In this document: positions 49,301-59,700 of the stretch, in pieces
How the letters are laid out: every line of letters starts with the position of its first letter
Position numbering within the stretch: the stretch's first letter is position 1
NCBI GenBank assembly: GCA_020746105.1
Contig: CM036628.1
Span: forward strand, 6,954,001-7,018,000
Source: Trogon surrucura
Taxonomy: Eukaryota; Chordata; Aves; Trogoniformes; Trogonidae
Direction of reading: 5' to 3'
Length of the DNA stretch: 64,000 nt
Position numbers and translations under genes: made by a program
Notes under the pieces: generated by a model
What the model was told of the DNA's origin: nothing
Database searches by the model: none
Seen by the model: the letters and a program-made list of their open reading frames with translations, nothing else

Positions 49301-50320
49301 GATTGATGTCTGGAAAACTTTCAGAAAAGAGAGGCCAGATTCTGGCTCGCTTGTATGTACTTGACCGCAGTAATTGGCTTTTATTCAAACAACTTTGTTC
49401 TTAATTTTATAGAGTACAGTTTACTAATATTACTATTTTAGCAATGATTTTTAAAAAAATAAGACATTTTATTAAAAATGATACTACATCTTCCACGTTT
49501 CACCCATTGAGTCAGTGTACCAGGATGGGGCTTCTGGCATCTCCAATGTATCAGGACAGGAGTGACAGTCATACTCATTTAATAAGGTAACAAAATGAAA
49601 TTATAGCAGCAATTATTTGTGGACTCAGGGTGCTCTCCTAGCTGCCTGCAGCTTGCTCTTCCCAGTCCTTTCTGCACAAGCCAAGAGGAGGTCTGAATAG
49701 GTTCTCAGCTTTCAGTTGATGGTCTGTCAGAATTAATATTCAGAGATTGCAGCTTGTAACAAGCACATTTATAGTAATGTGAGAAGTGCGTGGCTTTATG
49801 GGAGCTCTCTATTCAGAACTGTACCTGTCTTCAAAAATCACATGTGCGTACCACAAAGGGGGAAAATGAAACAACTCTACTGTTTCCTTCTTGGTAACCT
49901 GGGTTCACCTGTGTGAGATGAGTTTAACCCTTTTATGAGTGGTAAGAGTGTGCACTCTTGTAATGGCATAAAGAGATATGAAACTATAATTTAAGAACAG
50001 CTCAAACCTCTACACTTCGTGATTTGTACACTTTGATTTGTAAAAAAAAAAAAAAAAATCCCTACTTGCCAGTATGTTTCTGAGCTACCCTAGTTTTGTA
50101 CTAAATGAACTTGAAGCTCTACCAGGAAGGCACTAAACATGCTAAACTGATTTTTTTTTTTTTTTGAGTGTTAAAACGCTGTCCATAGGCTGCATGATCT
50201 GCACCTTCATGCACAGAGGAAAAAAAATAATTTAAAAAAAAAATAAATCCTTGGATCCGTGAGGTATCCAGGTTCTGAGGGGAAGAAAGTGTTACTTCCC
50301 CTTTAAGCCCGGAGCTGTTC
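46341..50320. other. Non-genic DNA left of the CpG island
   Basis: No gene is recognised. A possible MIR head on the plus strand at 47567-47615 carries a B-box-like 'ctgggttcgatgcccagcc'. 'ggccagattctggctc' at about 49331-49346 is another trace of the ancient repeat class. There is a 17-A run at 50042-50058, a T run at about 50151-50166 and A-rich runs at 50219-50247. Frames on either strand are short. Confidence 0.45.
47567..47615 (+). repeat. Possible MIR/tRNA-derived SINE head
   Basis: The B-box-like 'ctgggttcgatgcccagcc' at about 47586-47604 resembles the tRNA-related head of MIR (cctgggttcgaatcccggc). No longer collinear match is visible, so this is a tentative call. Confidence 0.3.
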
Positions 50321-50358
50321 GTGTGTGTGAGAGTGTGTGCGAGTGTGTGTGTGTGTGT
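50321..50358. repeat. GT microsatellite
   Basis: An interrupted (GT)n tract with GAGA interruptions (gtgtgtgtgagagtgtgtgc, then gagtgtgtgtg...) 400 bp left of the CpG island. It can form Z-DNA in principle. It reads as (CA)n-encoded Thr-His repeats on the minus strand, which explains the open frame there. Confidence 0.9.
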
Positions 50359-50625
50359 CTCCTCCTCTTTGAGTGACACAGCACTTAGATATGCCTATCA
50401 GTAACTTAAACCCCACAAACTCCACCTTCTAAGTGAGGAAGCTGTGGGTTGATGGAAATGTAGTGAGCAGATTGAGACAGACAGTGAATCATTAGCAAAC
50501 TGCAACGCCAGGATGAACTTGTCTGGAACCTAAAAGGAGAAAACAGTCTGAGAGTCCTCTGCGGTGCTGGGTTTTGCTAAATACAGCCAAAGTGGATCTA
50601 AAAGCCGGTTGATCCCCAGTCCAAG

Positions 50626-50685
50626 ATGCTGCTGGTTTCCCAGCGGGTAGAAGCACCACGCATGGAGCCACATATTCCAGTAAGT
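50626..50685 (+). other. Possible first coding exon with GTAAGT donor (weak)
   Basis: An ATG at 50626 with A at -3 opens 18 codons (begins MLLVSQRVEAPRMEPHIP) that run to CCA/GTAAGT, with the intron-like GTAAGT at 50680-50685. The donor matches the intron side of the consensus perfectly, but the last exon base is A where G is usual. It sits at the left shoulder of the CpG island, where a first exon would be expected. The peptide is not recognised. Support is only positional. Confidence 0.15.
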
Positions 50686-51453
50686 AGCATCTGAAACCGG
50701 TACGGACTGGGAAAGTAGGAGTTGCTTTAAAAGGACTTAAACACCCTCGGAATAGTTGCTGGCCCGGCGCGGCTGCAGCTGGAGCCGCGCTCAGCCCGGC
50801 TTGTAAAGTTTGCAGGCGCGGCTGAAGAAAGTGCCCACCTTGTGCCGGCTCTGCCCGGCTCCTTCGTGCCCGCGGGGGCTGCGCCGGGGCTTTGGAAGAG
50901 GGAAGAAACCAGAAACTTGGGCTCAGAATTTGCCCCCTCCTGGGCGACCGCATCGGTTCCGGCGAGAGCCGATGTCAGCCCGGGGAGGGGGAGAGAGGCG
51001 CTCGCTCGCGGCGGGGAGGGAAGGGGGGTCCGTGGGCTTTAAGATGGTGGTGAACGCGGTGATCTCCGCTCTGCGGAGCGGCGACGGGGTGGTCGGTGCG
51101 TGGCGGCGGAGAGGCCGGTCCGGGCGGGCGGGCAGCGCCCGGCGCCGGCGGGGAGGGGGCGGCGGGGGACGCTCCGTGGGTTTTCGTGTCATTGCCCGCG
51201 TTGGCGCGAGGCGCTGCGGGGAGGGGAAGGGGGAGGAGGTGGCTGCTGCCGGTCTCGGCCCGGGGGCGAAGGGGCTGAGGGAAGCGCCCGGCGCCGCAAC
51301 CCGGTGGCGTCCCCGCGTGAACGGAGCCGGGCAGCCCGGTCGGGATCGTCGTTTAAACTTGGATCCGACGGGCAGGCAAGGATAAACGCATGGAGCGCAA
51401 GCGGGAAGGTGTCAGACGGAGAGGGGCTAATGCTGGTCTGCATGGTTATTCTC

Positions 51454-51474
51454 TTTTTTTTTTTTTTTTTTTTT
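51454..51474. repeat. Run of 21 T inside the CpG island
   Basis: T21 interrupts GC-rich DNA. It could be a nucleosome-excluding poly(dA:dT) tract in the promoter or the tail of a retroposed insert. No insert boundaries are visible. Confidence 0.6.
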
Positions 51475-52128
51475 CCTGAGTAACTCCCGGTATCTGTGGT
51501 GGCAGCGGCGTGCCTGGTTATTTTGGGAGTCTGAAGCGCACGGTCTGTAGGCAGGGTTTTGAACAAAAGGCTCCGCCGACCCAGAAAGAGCCCTCGGTTA
51601 TTCCTGAAAAGAGCGTGGAGCCCAACATTCAGCCTCCTTTTTGGCGAGGCTGAGTGTGTGCGAGAGTGTGCGCGCGTTTCTCGCACCGGGAATCGCCCAG
51701 AAGTGCGGGAGATGGTGCGGGCGCAGCGCGGTTGCCGCTCTCTCCGAGCCTGCGTGTATTTGAAATAAAACGCATGCTGACTCACGATTTAAACTGTTTT
51801 GGTTTCTCATCCCGTGATTAAGATCGGGGTTTAGAGCAATTGCGGGGTAAACAAGGCGCTCGCTGACTCGGTCCCACGTCTCCTCCTCAGGCAGGGGCTG
51901 CCCCTCTCCCCCAGTCAATAGGCGATCCCTCCTCCCGGTCCCTCCTCCGCCGCCTTCCCCGGCCTGTTGCTCGGCCCGGGGGAGCGCCGGGGCCGAGGGC
52001 ACCGCGGCTTTTGTTCGGGTTTGGCCGGCGGGAGGTTGTCACCCGGGTGACTCGGAGGGATCCCGGGGAGAACGGCCGTTTCTTGGAAGAAAACGGCCTT
52101 TGGTTTCCTTTCACACACCCGCCTGCCT

Positions 52129-52219
52129 TCCCCCCCCCCACCCCCCCCCCCGAACAATAAATTAAAAGGCCGCTTTTGTTTTCCACGGCGCTCCCGGCGG
52201 GGGGGCGGGGGGGGGTGGG
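52129..52219. repeat. Poly-C/poly-G tracts, G-quadruplex potential
   Basis: A C-rich tract at about 52130-52151 (runs of about 9 and 11 C split by one A) is followed at 52198-52219 by G runs separated by single C or T. The first would form a G-quadruplex on the minus strand, the second on the plus strand. They flank an AT-rich dip (52154-52168), an arrangement found in open promoter chromatin. Confidence 0.6.
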
Positions 52220-52621
52220 TAGGCGGCGGAGCCCGGGGCTGGGGAGCGGGGCCGGGAGGCGCCGCGGAGCCGCGGCCCGACGCGACCGTCCGGGCAGTGT
52301 CCCCGGCGCGGTGTCCCCGGCGCGGACGGGCGGTCGCCTCGCCTCTTCCCGTCGGAAGCAGATGAGCCTTTCGGGCACCGGCTGCTCGCAGGGAGCCTCC
52401 TGGCACGGGCGCTGCCTCCTCCTCCTCCGGCACCGGGAGGGGGGGGGCGGACGGACCCCGCAGTCCCTCCCCCGACCCGCCAGCGGGGAGATTAACGGCG
52501 TCTGGCCCCTTCCCCGAGCCGGGGGCGGAGGCGCCGGGCTCCCCCCGCCGCCGCTGCGGCCGCCCCGGCTCGGGAGGGAAGGAGGGGAGGGAGCGCCGGG
52601 AGGGGCGAAATACTCCCCCTG

Positions 52622-52629
52622 TTATATAA
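52622..52629. promoter_or_regulatory. Self-complementary TATA sequence (TTATATAA)
   Basis: TTATATAA within the CpG island, directly after 'aaatactccccctg'. It contains a TATATAA box readable identically on both strands, so it could position transcription either way. An isolated TATA word in 1 kb of GC-rich DNA is unlikely to be random. A plus-strand start would fall near 52655, a minus-strand start near 52595. No transcript evidence is available. Confidence 0.4.
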
Positions 52630-54815
52630 TGTGAGTGTTTCCCTGTTTAGCCCTGTAATCCCCGGGTAATGCCTGATGCCCGTGCCCCGGGGGGCACGGA
52701 GGGGGGTTGCCCCTCCCGGAGCTCCCCCTCTGGGCCGAGCTGATGGGGAAATAAAGCTGCTGATGTGCGAGATGGACCATATGGTGCCTCCAGGAGAGAG
52801 AGGGAGCCGAAACGGCCTTGAACCTGCCGGACTCGGCAGCTGTTTGCTGCCCCCCCCACCCCCGCCCCGCCGCGGGCAGCTGATCGGTTCCCCCCCGGCT
52901 CGGCGGCACGGGCATCCCCCGGAGAAACGGGAGCCTCCCCCTCTCCTCTTTCTGCGCCGGTAGCGGCTTTTCCCCCCCACCCCCAAAGCGGGCTGGCTGC
53001 CGGAACGTATTTTTTGTGTGTTACCGTGCTGACTGCAAGTAGAATAACAGCGGGGGTGGGAGGCACCGATGGGGCGGGGAGGGGGGGTAGCAGATGCTCT
53101 GGAGGCAAACACGCTCGTCGGGGGGGAGAAGCTCCTGGCCCGGCGCTGCCTGGCCCCCGGCCCCGGGCGAGGAGCTTCTCCCCGGACGAGCCCGTGGCCG
53201 CGCTCTCCAGTTAAAGGCGGGCAAGAGCACTTTGAGGAAGTTAAGCGCTGGCACCTAAAAAAGCAGCGATCTAGTTCTGACACTGACCATTTTCAGCTCT
53301 TTCTCTCTCTGCCATATGTTGGGGGGGGGGGGGTGGGGAGAGGAGGCAATTTGGGAAAGATGCTCTCAGCTGCAGGGAGGAGGTGGGCTGAGGGAGGGAG
53401 ATACAAGGAAATTCCATGTTAGGAAAGCATTAGCAAGGGGTGACTTCTAATGTTTTCCTGCCACTGACGTTGACAGTGACACACATGTGTGGGTTGAAAT
53501 TGGAACGTCACTGAGTTTTTAAACTCAACCAGGAAATAGTCTGTTGCTCAGGGATAAAAAACAAATAGTGTGTATTGTAAGGCAGGTAACATGCAGTTAA
53601 CAGCTCCTCTTGAGTGGGTTAAAAGCTGTTTAATGTGTAGAATCGAGCACCTCAAATTTAATTTAGCTTTTTATTTTCAGAGTTGTTTTTGGTTTTTTTT
53701 TAGCTTGAGGTTTTTCATCTCTCTTTTTAATCCTTTTAACTAATGCTTCAGAATCAGAAAAGCAAATATTGACAGGGCTTCACTTTTAGTCCCTTGTAAC
53801 CAAGTAGTTCGAACCTGCGAAGTCTCTTGGATTTTTTTTAAAAGCTGAGGTAGTTGTTAAAGGGTTTGGGGGGGATTAGTAATTGCAGGAGGCAGTTGTA
53901 TTTTTTTTAATTATTTTGTATGGTTTCCTGTTACACAGGTAGAAGTGTTTTATAAATACAGTGTGTTTGGTTTTTTACTGCCCTTGTTACCAATGTTACA
54001 GTGTGGTAGCATTCCGACATTAAAAATGGGATTAGGGAGCTATTGTGCTAGATGCTTTCAGAACATACAGGAAGATTTACTGCAAGAGTTCATGATCCAA
54101 GGTGTCAGGCTGGCACTCCTGCCCTCACTTAAGTGGTCGCTAACCTGCCTGGATGTGATGGTGGGATCGAGGATCAACCTAGGAACTGGCTTCATGAAAG
54201 AGACTAAAGTTGGGAAGTCAGAAGGTAACACAAGGGCAAGGATAAACAAGTAAAAACCCTGTGTCGTCCTGTAGGTTAAGTACAGTGCAGCCCACTGGTT
54301 CCCAGTCATTTAATCAATAAATGTTCTATGTTACTTGCTGCTCTGATGAAAGTCTCCTTAAAATAACTTTTATGAGTACATAGCCATGGGAAAGTGAAGT
54401 AAATCTTACAGGAGCTGTGACAAGTGGATTTATCCAAACTGGGGGATGGAGTAGTAGAAGGTTGCCTGAGCTCCTTTAATATGGAATAAAGCAGGATCCC
54501 CAGGTTTTCATTGTTCCCTCGTGCTGGCTGTTTCTGCGTGTCAGCATTTTTCAACATTTAGGAGAAGGTGACTGTAAGTTACGATTCATTAGTAATTGGT
54601 ACGGTCTCCAAATAAAGATAGCTAAATCAGTTTAAATGATGCTGGCGCCTCTCCAAGGAACTCTCTTTATATCTGACACATTTGCCACTCACTTCTTTAA
54701 GGAACAATTTTGTATACTGCTATTTTTTTCCTCTTTGGGAAGAGTAGGAGTGCAGATCCTACCTGATGTGTCAGGAGTGCTTTCTACCTGATGTGCCAAT
54801 TGGACTTGCTATGTT

Positions 54816-54836
54816 AAAAAAAAAAAAAAAAAAAAA
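54816..54836 (+). repeat. Run of 21 A
   Basis: Uninterrupted A21. The 60 bp before it contains two near-copies of CTACCTGATGTGTCA 25 bp apart. A retroposed tail is possible, but no source sequence is recognisable and no flanking direct repeat is seen. Confidence 0.6.
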
Positions 54837-55253
54837 GGTATTTTGAACTGAAGGAAGCAGAAGACACACCGAGGCTTTGCGTTGAACTGTTTTATATCAA
54901 TATTGATTTTTTAAGGGGGTTTGTGTTATAAAGAGGGAGCTTTTATCCCCCTGAGCTCTTTGGCAATTATCTTCCTGCCATAAATGTTGATACGCACATA
55001 ATGGATGTAACTAAAAAATCTCCTTATCCCAGCAGAAAAGGCTGACTGTTTGTTGGAGCAGAGAGAATGCTGAGAGTGTGAATAGACAAACCCATATGTC
55101 GCTGGTGAGAGAGATAAATGATGGACGAACAGGAGTTGGTTACTATGGATCAGCACAATAAACCAATTCCCATCATACACCTCTCTTAATAATATACCAG
55201 TTTCAATGCCATTGACGGGTAACCTAGGTAGCACCAGTCAACTGTAAGTTTTT

Positions 55254-55297
55254 CAACTGTTCTTTTATACATCTCAAAGAACAGTTGGGACTGTTCT
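55254..55297. repeat. Triple-arm perfect inverted repeat
   Basis: CAACTGTTCTTT (55254-55265) and AAAGAACAGTTG (55276-55287) are exactly complementary across a 10-nt loop. AGAACAGT within the second arm is again complementary to ACTGTTCT at 55290-55297 across 4 nt, so the middle arm can pair with either side. The TGTTCT/AGAACA half-sites are those of steroid-receptor elements, but their spacing is not the canonical 3 bp. Confidence 0.7.
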
Positions 55298-56449
55298 AAT
55301 TTTTTCAGATGTTGAGTGCTAAAATTATGCAGAACTTCCTTCCTTGCCAGTAATTTTGAAGGGGAACTTTAGAGCGTTGCTGTAGAATGCCAAATGTGCA
55401 CAATATCTTTGTGTACTCGTAGTAAGTTTTATTCTGTGCACCCGTAAAAGGGACGCCCTTGAGAAGGCAATTGCTGAACAAGTGTGTGGAGAAACTGTTT
55501 AGGTGTTTAGTACTACCCTCGGTGGGGGTGTTTCAGATGGGACTGGATATTGTAAGATACTGGAGTGTTGTTTTAAGGGAAAACAGCAAAAGAACAATGC
55601 TTATTTAGTACGCACACACACAGTCACCCCTGCAGAATAGGCAGTGATCAATAACACAGCTGTAACTTTTTGTAACCTGTTTCAGCGCGGCGGGCTGCTG
55701 AAGGGAAACTTTGCAAAACAGTCTATTCTTGAATCATGGTCTCCTTCCCATGTACTTTTGTTATTGATGTTAGTGTTTAGCACAGAAAATTTAAATTAGA
55801 GGCATCCCTGTATGACTTTGTCTTCTTACAGGTATTTTTCACTGCAGTTGCTATGGACTGGCCTGTTAGCTCTGTCCGAAATGAAAGTATATCTTGAGGT
55901 AACAGTGTAAGCAGAGCTTATGGCTTTTGGGATACAACTCCATCATTTTTGAAGTCACCAGTTGGGCTAGTACAGACCAATGCAGTCAGGGATAACTAGC
56001 AAATGCAAATGAGCTATGAAGAGTATTTATTCGTCTTAGGAAGTTGGGTTTTTTTTTTAAATGAAAGAAAATGTATTACTAGGTCATTACTTTCTTTCAA
56101 GGGGAAAATGCTTATTTTGTGCAGCATTTACTTGCAAAGTTGCAGTAGCTCTTGTTAAAGCTGTTTCCTTTGGCGTGCATCTGAGATGAACCAGAAGGGG
56201 TAGGAGAGCACATCAGGCTTATCAGGGCCCAGTCCAGCCATCCTTTTCCATTTGATAGCAGGCAAGACTCAGATTAGATCCTAGAATTAAGGGCTGAAGG
56301 ATCAGGCCCTTGAGTAGGGAAGGGGAGATTGCTTTGTGCTCCCCAGCCCGCTCACTCTTGCCTGTTGGAGGAAGCGAAATGGAGACGGGCAAAGGATCTT
56401 GTCTCTGCAGGCGGAATTTTCACTGTCTCTTTGCTCCTGTGAAAGAACA

Positions 56450-56768
56450 GTTGTGCCCAAAGGGTAGGGCCGGCGAAAGAGTTGTGGGTTTCTCTTCTCC
56501 CCTCCCGGACTGGCTGGGGGACGCTGACCGTGCCCGGGAGCGTGTGGCTGGTGGCTGTTTCCGTGGAGCCAGCGAAGCACTGCTGGGGCCCGGGCGTGGG
56601 AGATGCCGGGGGACGCGGGATTTGGTACGGCCCTTCGCTCCGAGCTCTGCCTCATGGCTACAATGAGCCATTGATAAGCGCTGACCTGATTAAAGGACGG
56701 CTGCGCCGGGGAGGCCGGGGTGCGCCCCGGGCTTGGGGCGGGGGCTGCTGGACTGACCATTCCTTGGG
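56450..56768. promoter_or_regulatory. Second GC-rich patch, possible alternative promoter
   Basis: CpG-containing GC-rich DNA (cccgggcgtgggag, gccgggggacgcggg, ccgggctt ggggcggggg) about 3.3 kb right of the main island, split by an AT-rich segment around 56655-56695 that includes 'ccattgataagcgctgacct'. It could be an alternative promoter or a CpG-rich enhancer. Open frames on both strands (118 codons plus, 164 codons minus) reflect composition. Confidence 0.35.
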
Positions 56769-59700
56769 AATGGGTTGAGGAGGGGGAGACGAACATTCAT
56801 CCTCACACCCTGCCCAAAGGGAGTCGTTGTATTATGACTTGTTGAAATCTGCTCTGCTTTTCCCTGCAAGGGACTTGGCAGTTTTATTGATAAAGAAGTG
56901 TTACATAAGTACCCCATCAGGCATGTCCTAATTTGTTAATAATTGATGATCTGGGTAGTACAGAAATACTGGTGGTGTTGGTGCACTCCCACACTGATCT
57001 ACAATCTCCGCAAGCCCTCATTTTGCTTTTACTTTAATTGCAATAGGAGCTTTTTGCTTTCTTTGTTGATTTTTTTTTCTTTTCCTTTTCTTTTGAATTT
57101 ACCTGGAGATCCAACCACAGGTGCCTGTTGTGCTTTCCCACTCAGGCAGCGACAGCCAGAGGCTCAGCCTGTCGCAGGCACGATACAGATTCCCTCAGCT
57201 GGGAAGGGGGTTAACTACGTTATTGTTTCACCCCGTGTCAGGCAATCTATCGAGTGGCATCAGTGTTAGCCCGGGGAGAAGCCTGCTTTTTGCACCTTCC
57301 ACCTTTCGAGGTAAGGTGTCAGTCAAGTGGGACAGACGCGGTGGCGCGTCCCCAGTTCCTGCGCTGGCACTTCTCGGTGCAGGGAAGCCAGGCTGGTTTT
57401 TGCACAGCACAGGGCAAGCACCCTTCAGTTCTCCACTTCTGCTAACTGGGTGTGTTTGCCTGGATGTTAAAAACCAGCTACTTTTGTCGTGCTGGAGAGA
57501 TCAGAAGGAACATTTCCTTCTGTTGACAGGCACAAAAAAGAATTATTTACTGGGTATCATGAACATGACCTTGGCTGCCTCTTTTGCCTTGGGTTGGTTT
57601 TCTTTTGCGTTCCTGTGGAAGTTTCTTTTTCTCTAGAATTAAGTACTTCAGAACTCAGAGCAAGTTCAGGAGTTAGACCTACCCGAGACGTACCTATTTG
57701 TTGTTTTTAGACTAATGCAGTGCGTTTGCTCTGTTGTGGGCAATGAAATCCATTACCGGCATTAAAATCAGAAGGAGCAAGGTAACTTTCTAGCCATGTT
57801 GTGAAACAGAACGCCATTGTTCGTTTTTATTAACGTCTCAGGGTCGATTATGTGGCGGTCAGAAGCCTGTTCTGCTGTGCAAAAGTCTGTCTTTAATTTC
57901 AAGTGGTTGATCCTGATCAGGCAGTTAGAGCGGCTGCAGCAACACTTGCTTGGAGCTCTAAATCACATTTGTCACAAGATCTGCATGGTGGTGTTGGCTG
58001 CTCGCAGGCTTTCTCCCGACTTTTCGGCGTTCCCCTTTGGTTGGATTGCAGCGGTGAGGGACTTGCCAATCTTGCCTGTTCTTTGTGCCGAGTTCTGAAA
58101 GACTGGCAAGCTTTATGCTATGTTTTCTGAAGAGGGCCCGGCTTTACTAAGCTGCCTGTCTGTCAGGGATTAATTTAACCTCTAATTACTACATTTTCTT
58201 CACAGTTTGCTGCACATGAGCGTGTTATAACAAAAGCACAAAGAAGTATGTCATTTTATTTAGCCACTACTCTGAAATTAATTTAGGGGGTATAGAGTCA
58301 GGTCTGACACACTTGGTGTTAAAATAATTGTGCTGGCATTAGAATTAAAGTACATAATCTTGTTGTTTCTAATGATACAACAGTACTAGTGTAAATAGAG
58401 TTGTTAACTCGTTAGTCATAGCCACAGTAATAGAAATGATATCTAGTTACAGTGAAATACTCAAATAAGCACAGCAGCAAAAGTCTCCCCAAAATAATTC
58501 GTGGCTTCCCCAAAATAATGCCTTGTTTCTGCTTGATTCCCATCCACCATTCGGGTTTAGGATTACACGTCTAACAGTAGTTTGTTGTTGTTTCTTTTTC
58601 TGAAAAGGTCTTCCAAATTGCGATAAACAAACATTTACTATGGCTTGGGTTTCTTCCAGCTTGGATAATGATTTTAGAGGGGGGGGGGGTTATTATTTTT
58701 TTTTAACATGTGGTATCTTGGGAACAGTACAAAAGGCCATATGTCCTCTTCTGCCTGCTCACACTGACATCAGCGATGCCGCCGTTCGTGTTGCATGGAG
58801 AGCAGCGTGGAATCTTGAAGGAAGGGAGTGAGCCTGTTTCGGTTATGAAACACTGGATGACTTGCTTCTCTTCCAGTTCTGTGTTCTGTAATATTTACAA
58901 CAAAGGTGTGTTTTTTCTTTCTTTTGGGAAGGTTTGGATTGGGAAATACAGCTTATTTCCAGTTTAGGTGCGTATGCTTCAAAGAACCACATGTAGTTAC
59001 TACGTCAGAAATGTGCAGTCGCCGTCTCTGCATTCTGCCCCACGTCCATCACCTCTGAGCAGGCGTGTTGAAATGGCTTTGAAAATGTAATTTCTCACAT
59101 TGGGCCGGATCTGCAACATCGTTGGTAACATACTGACCGTTTGTTTCTGGTGGAAGCAGAAGGTTGGTTGTGTGTTTTTGTGTCATGCATTCAAGTTATA
59201 AAGCATGGGACCAACTCAGCAATTCTCCATCAATGAAAGCTGTGGCTGCAGCTGATGGGAAACTTCCCCAAAGACTCCCCAGGGTCGGGTAGGACACAGT
59301 TACGAAGTCAAATCTTGTAGCCCCTTTCTCAAAAGGAGAATTAATGTGGCATCGTTATCCAGACCTGTGACAACAGTGACAGAGGATTGCCAAGAAGACT
59401 AATGGAAGGAAATGAATGATTGATTCTCTTTATAGTAGTAGATCAGGTTATTTCTCTGAATTCTTTCTTCAGTTCTCTCAATTCCCAAACTGTAACCAGT
59501 TACTGTAATTATTTACTCTAATTACTTCCAATCTACAAGTAAATTGAACATAAATTAAGATCAACTGACGTAAGGGACGGGATGGTTCAGCGAGCTGACA
59601 GGGAGGTTCGGAGACGCTTTTGCTGCTCCGTGGTTCCACGGGGTGGCTGTTGGGTGCTGGGCGGGGGCGAGCGGCAAGCCCCTGCTCTAATTTTTGTGGC

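Larger units (their letters stand above)
50760..53230. promoter_or_regulatory. Large CpG island, likely promoter/first exon region
   Basis: About 2.5 kb of GC-rich DNA with dense unmutated CpG (such as cggcgcgg, gcgcccggcgcc, ccgcggagccgcgg) in an otherwise CpG-poor window. It contains GC boxes (gggcgg), a YY1-like aagatggtgg at about 51041 and G/C homopolymer runs. Bird CpG islands of this size nearly always mark promoters, often of developmental or housekeeping genes with long introns. Direction is not decidable from the sequence. Frames of up to 263 codons cover it on both strands, are rich in Arg, Pro and Gly, and are products of GC-rich composition, so none is annotated as a gene. The first coding exon could lie inside, at its edge or outside the window. 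Confidence 0.8.
53231..56449. other. Non-genic DNA right of the CpG island
   Basis: No gene is recognised. A 13-G run at 53321-53333 continues into GTGGGGAG. Past 53.4 kb the DNA is AT-rich. A 21-A run lies at 54816-54836, just after a 15-bp near-repeat (54759-54773 and 54784-54798). At 55612-55622 there is a short CA repeat and at 56003-56010 a POU octamer. If the CpG island drives a plus-strand gene, this would be its first intron. Confidence 0.45.

Noticed and set aside
50119..50379. Minus-strand frame with Thr-His repeats
   Set aside because: Entirely explained by the GT microsatellite and A/T runs.
52492..53283. 263-codon minus-strand open frame and several others of 100-200 codons in the CpG island
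   Set aside because: Frames overlap on both strands, are dominated by Arg, Pro, Gly and Ser and follow from the scarcity of stop codons in GC-rich DNA. No domain is recognised.
55278..55297. Glucocorticoid/androgen response element
   Set aside because: Half-sites AGAACA and TGTTCT are present, but the spacing is 8 bp where the known element has 3.
57121..57636. 171-codon plus-strand open frame
   Set aside because: No domain, no convincing splice context, and composition changes along its length.
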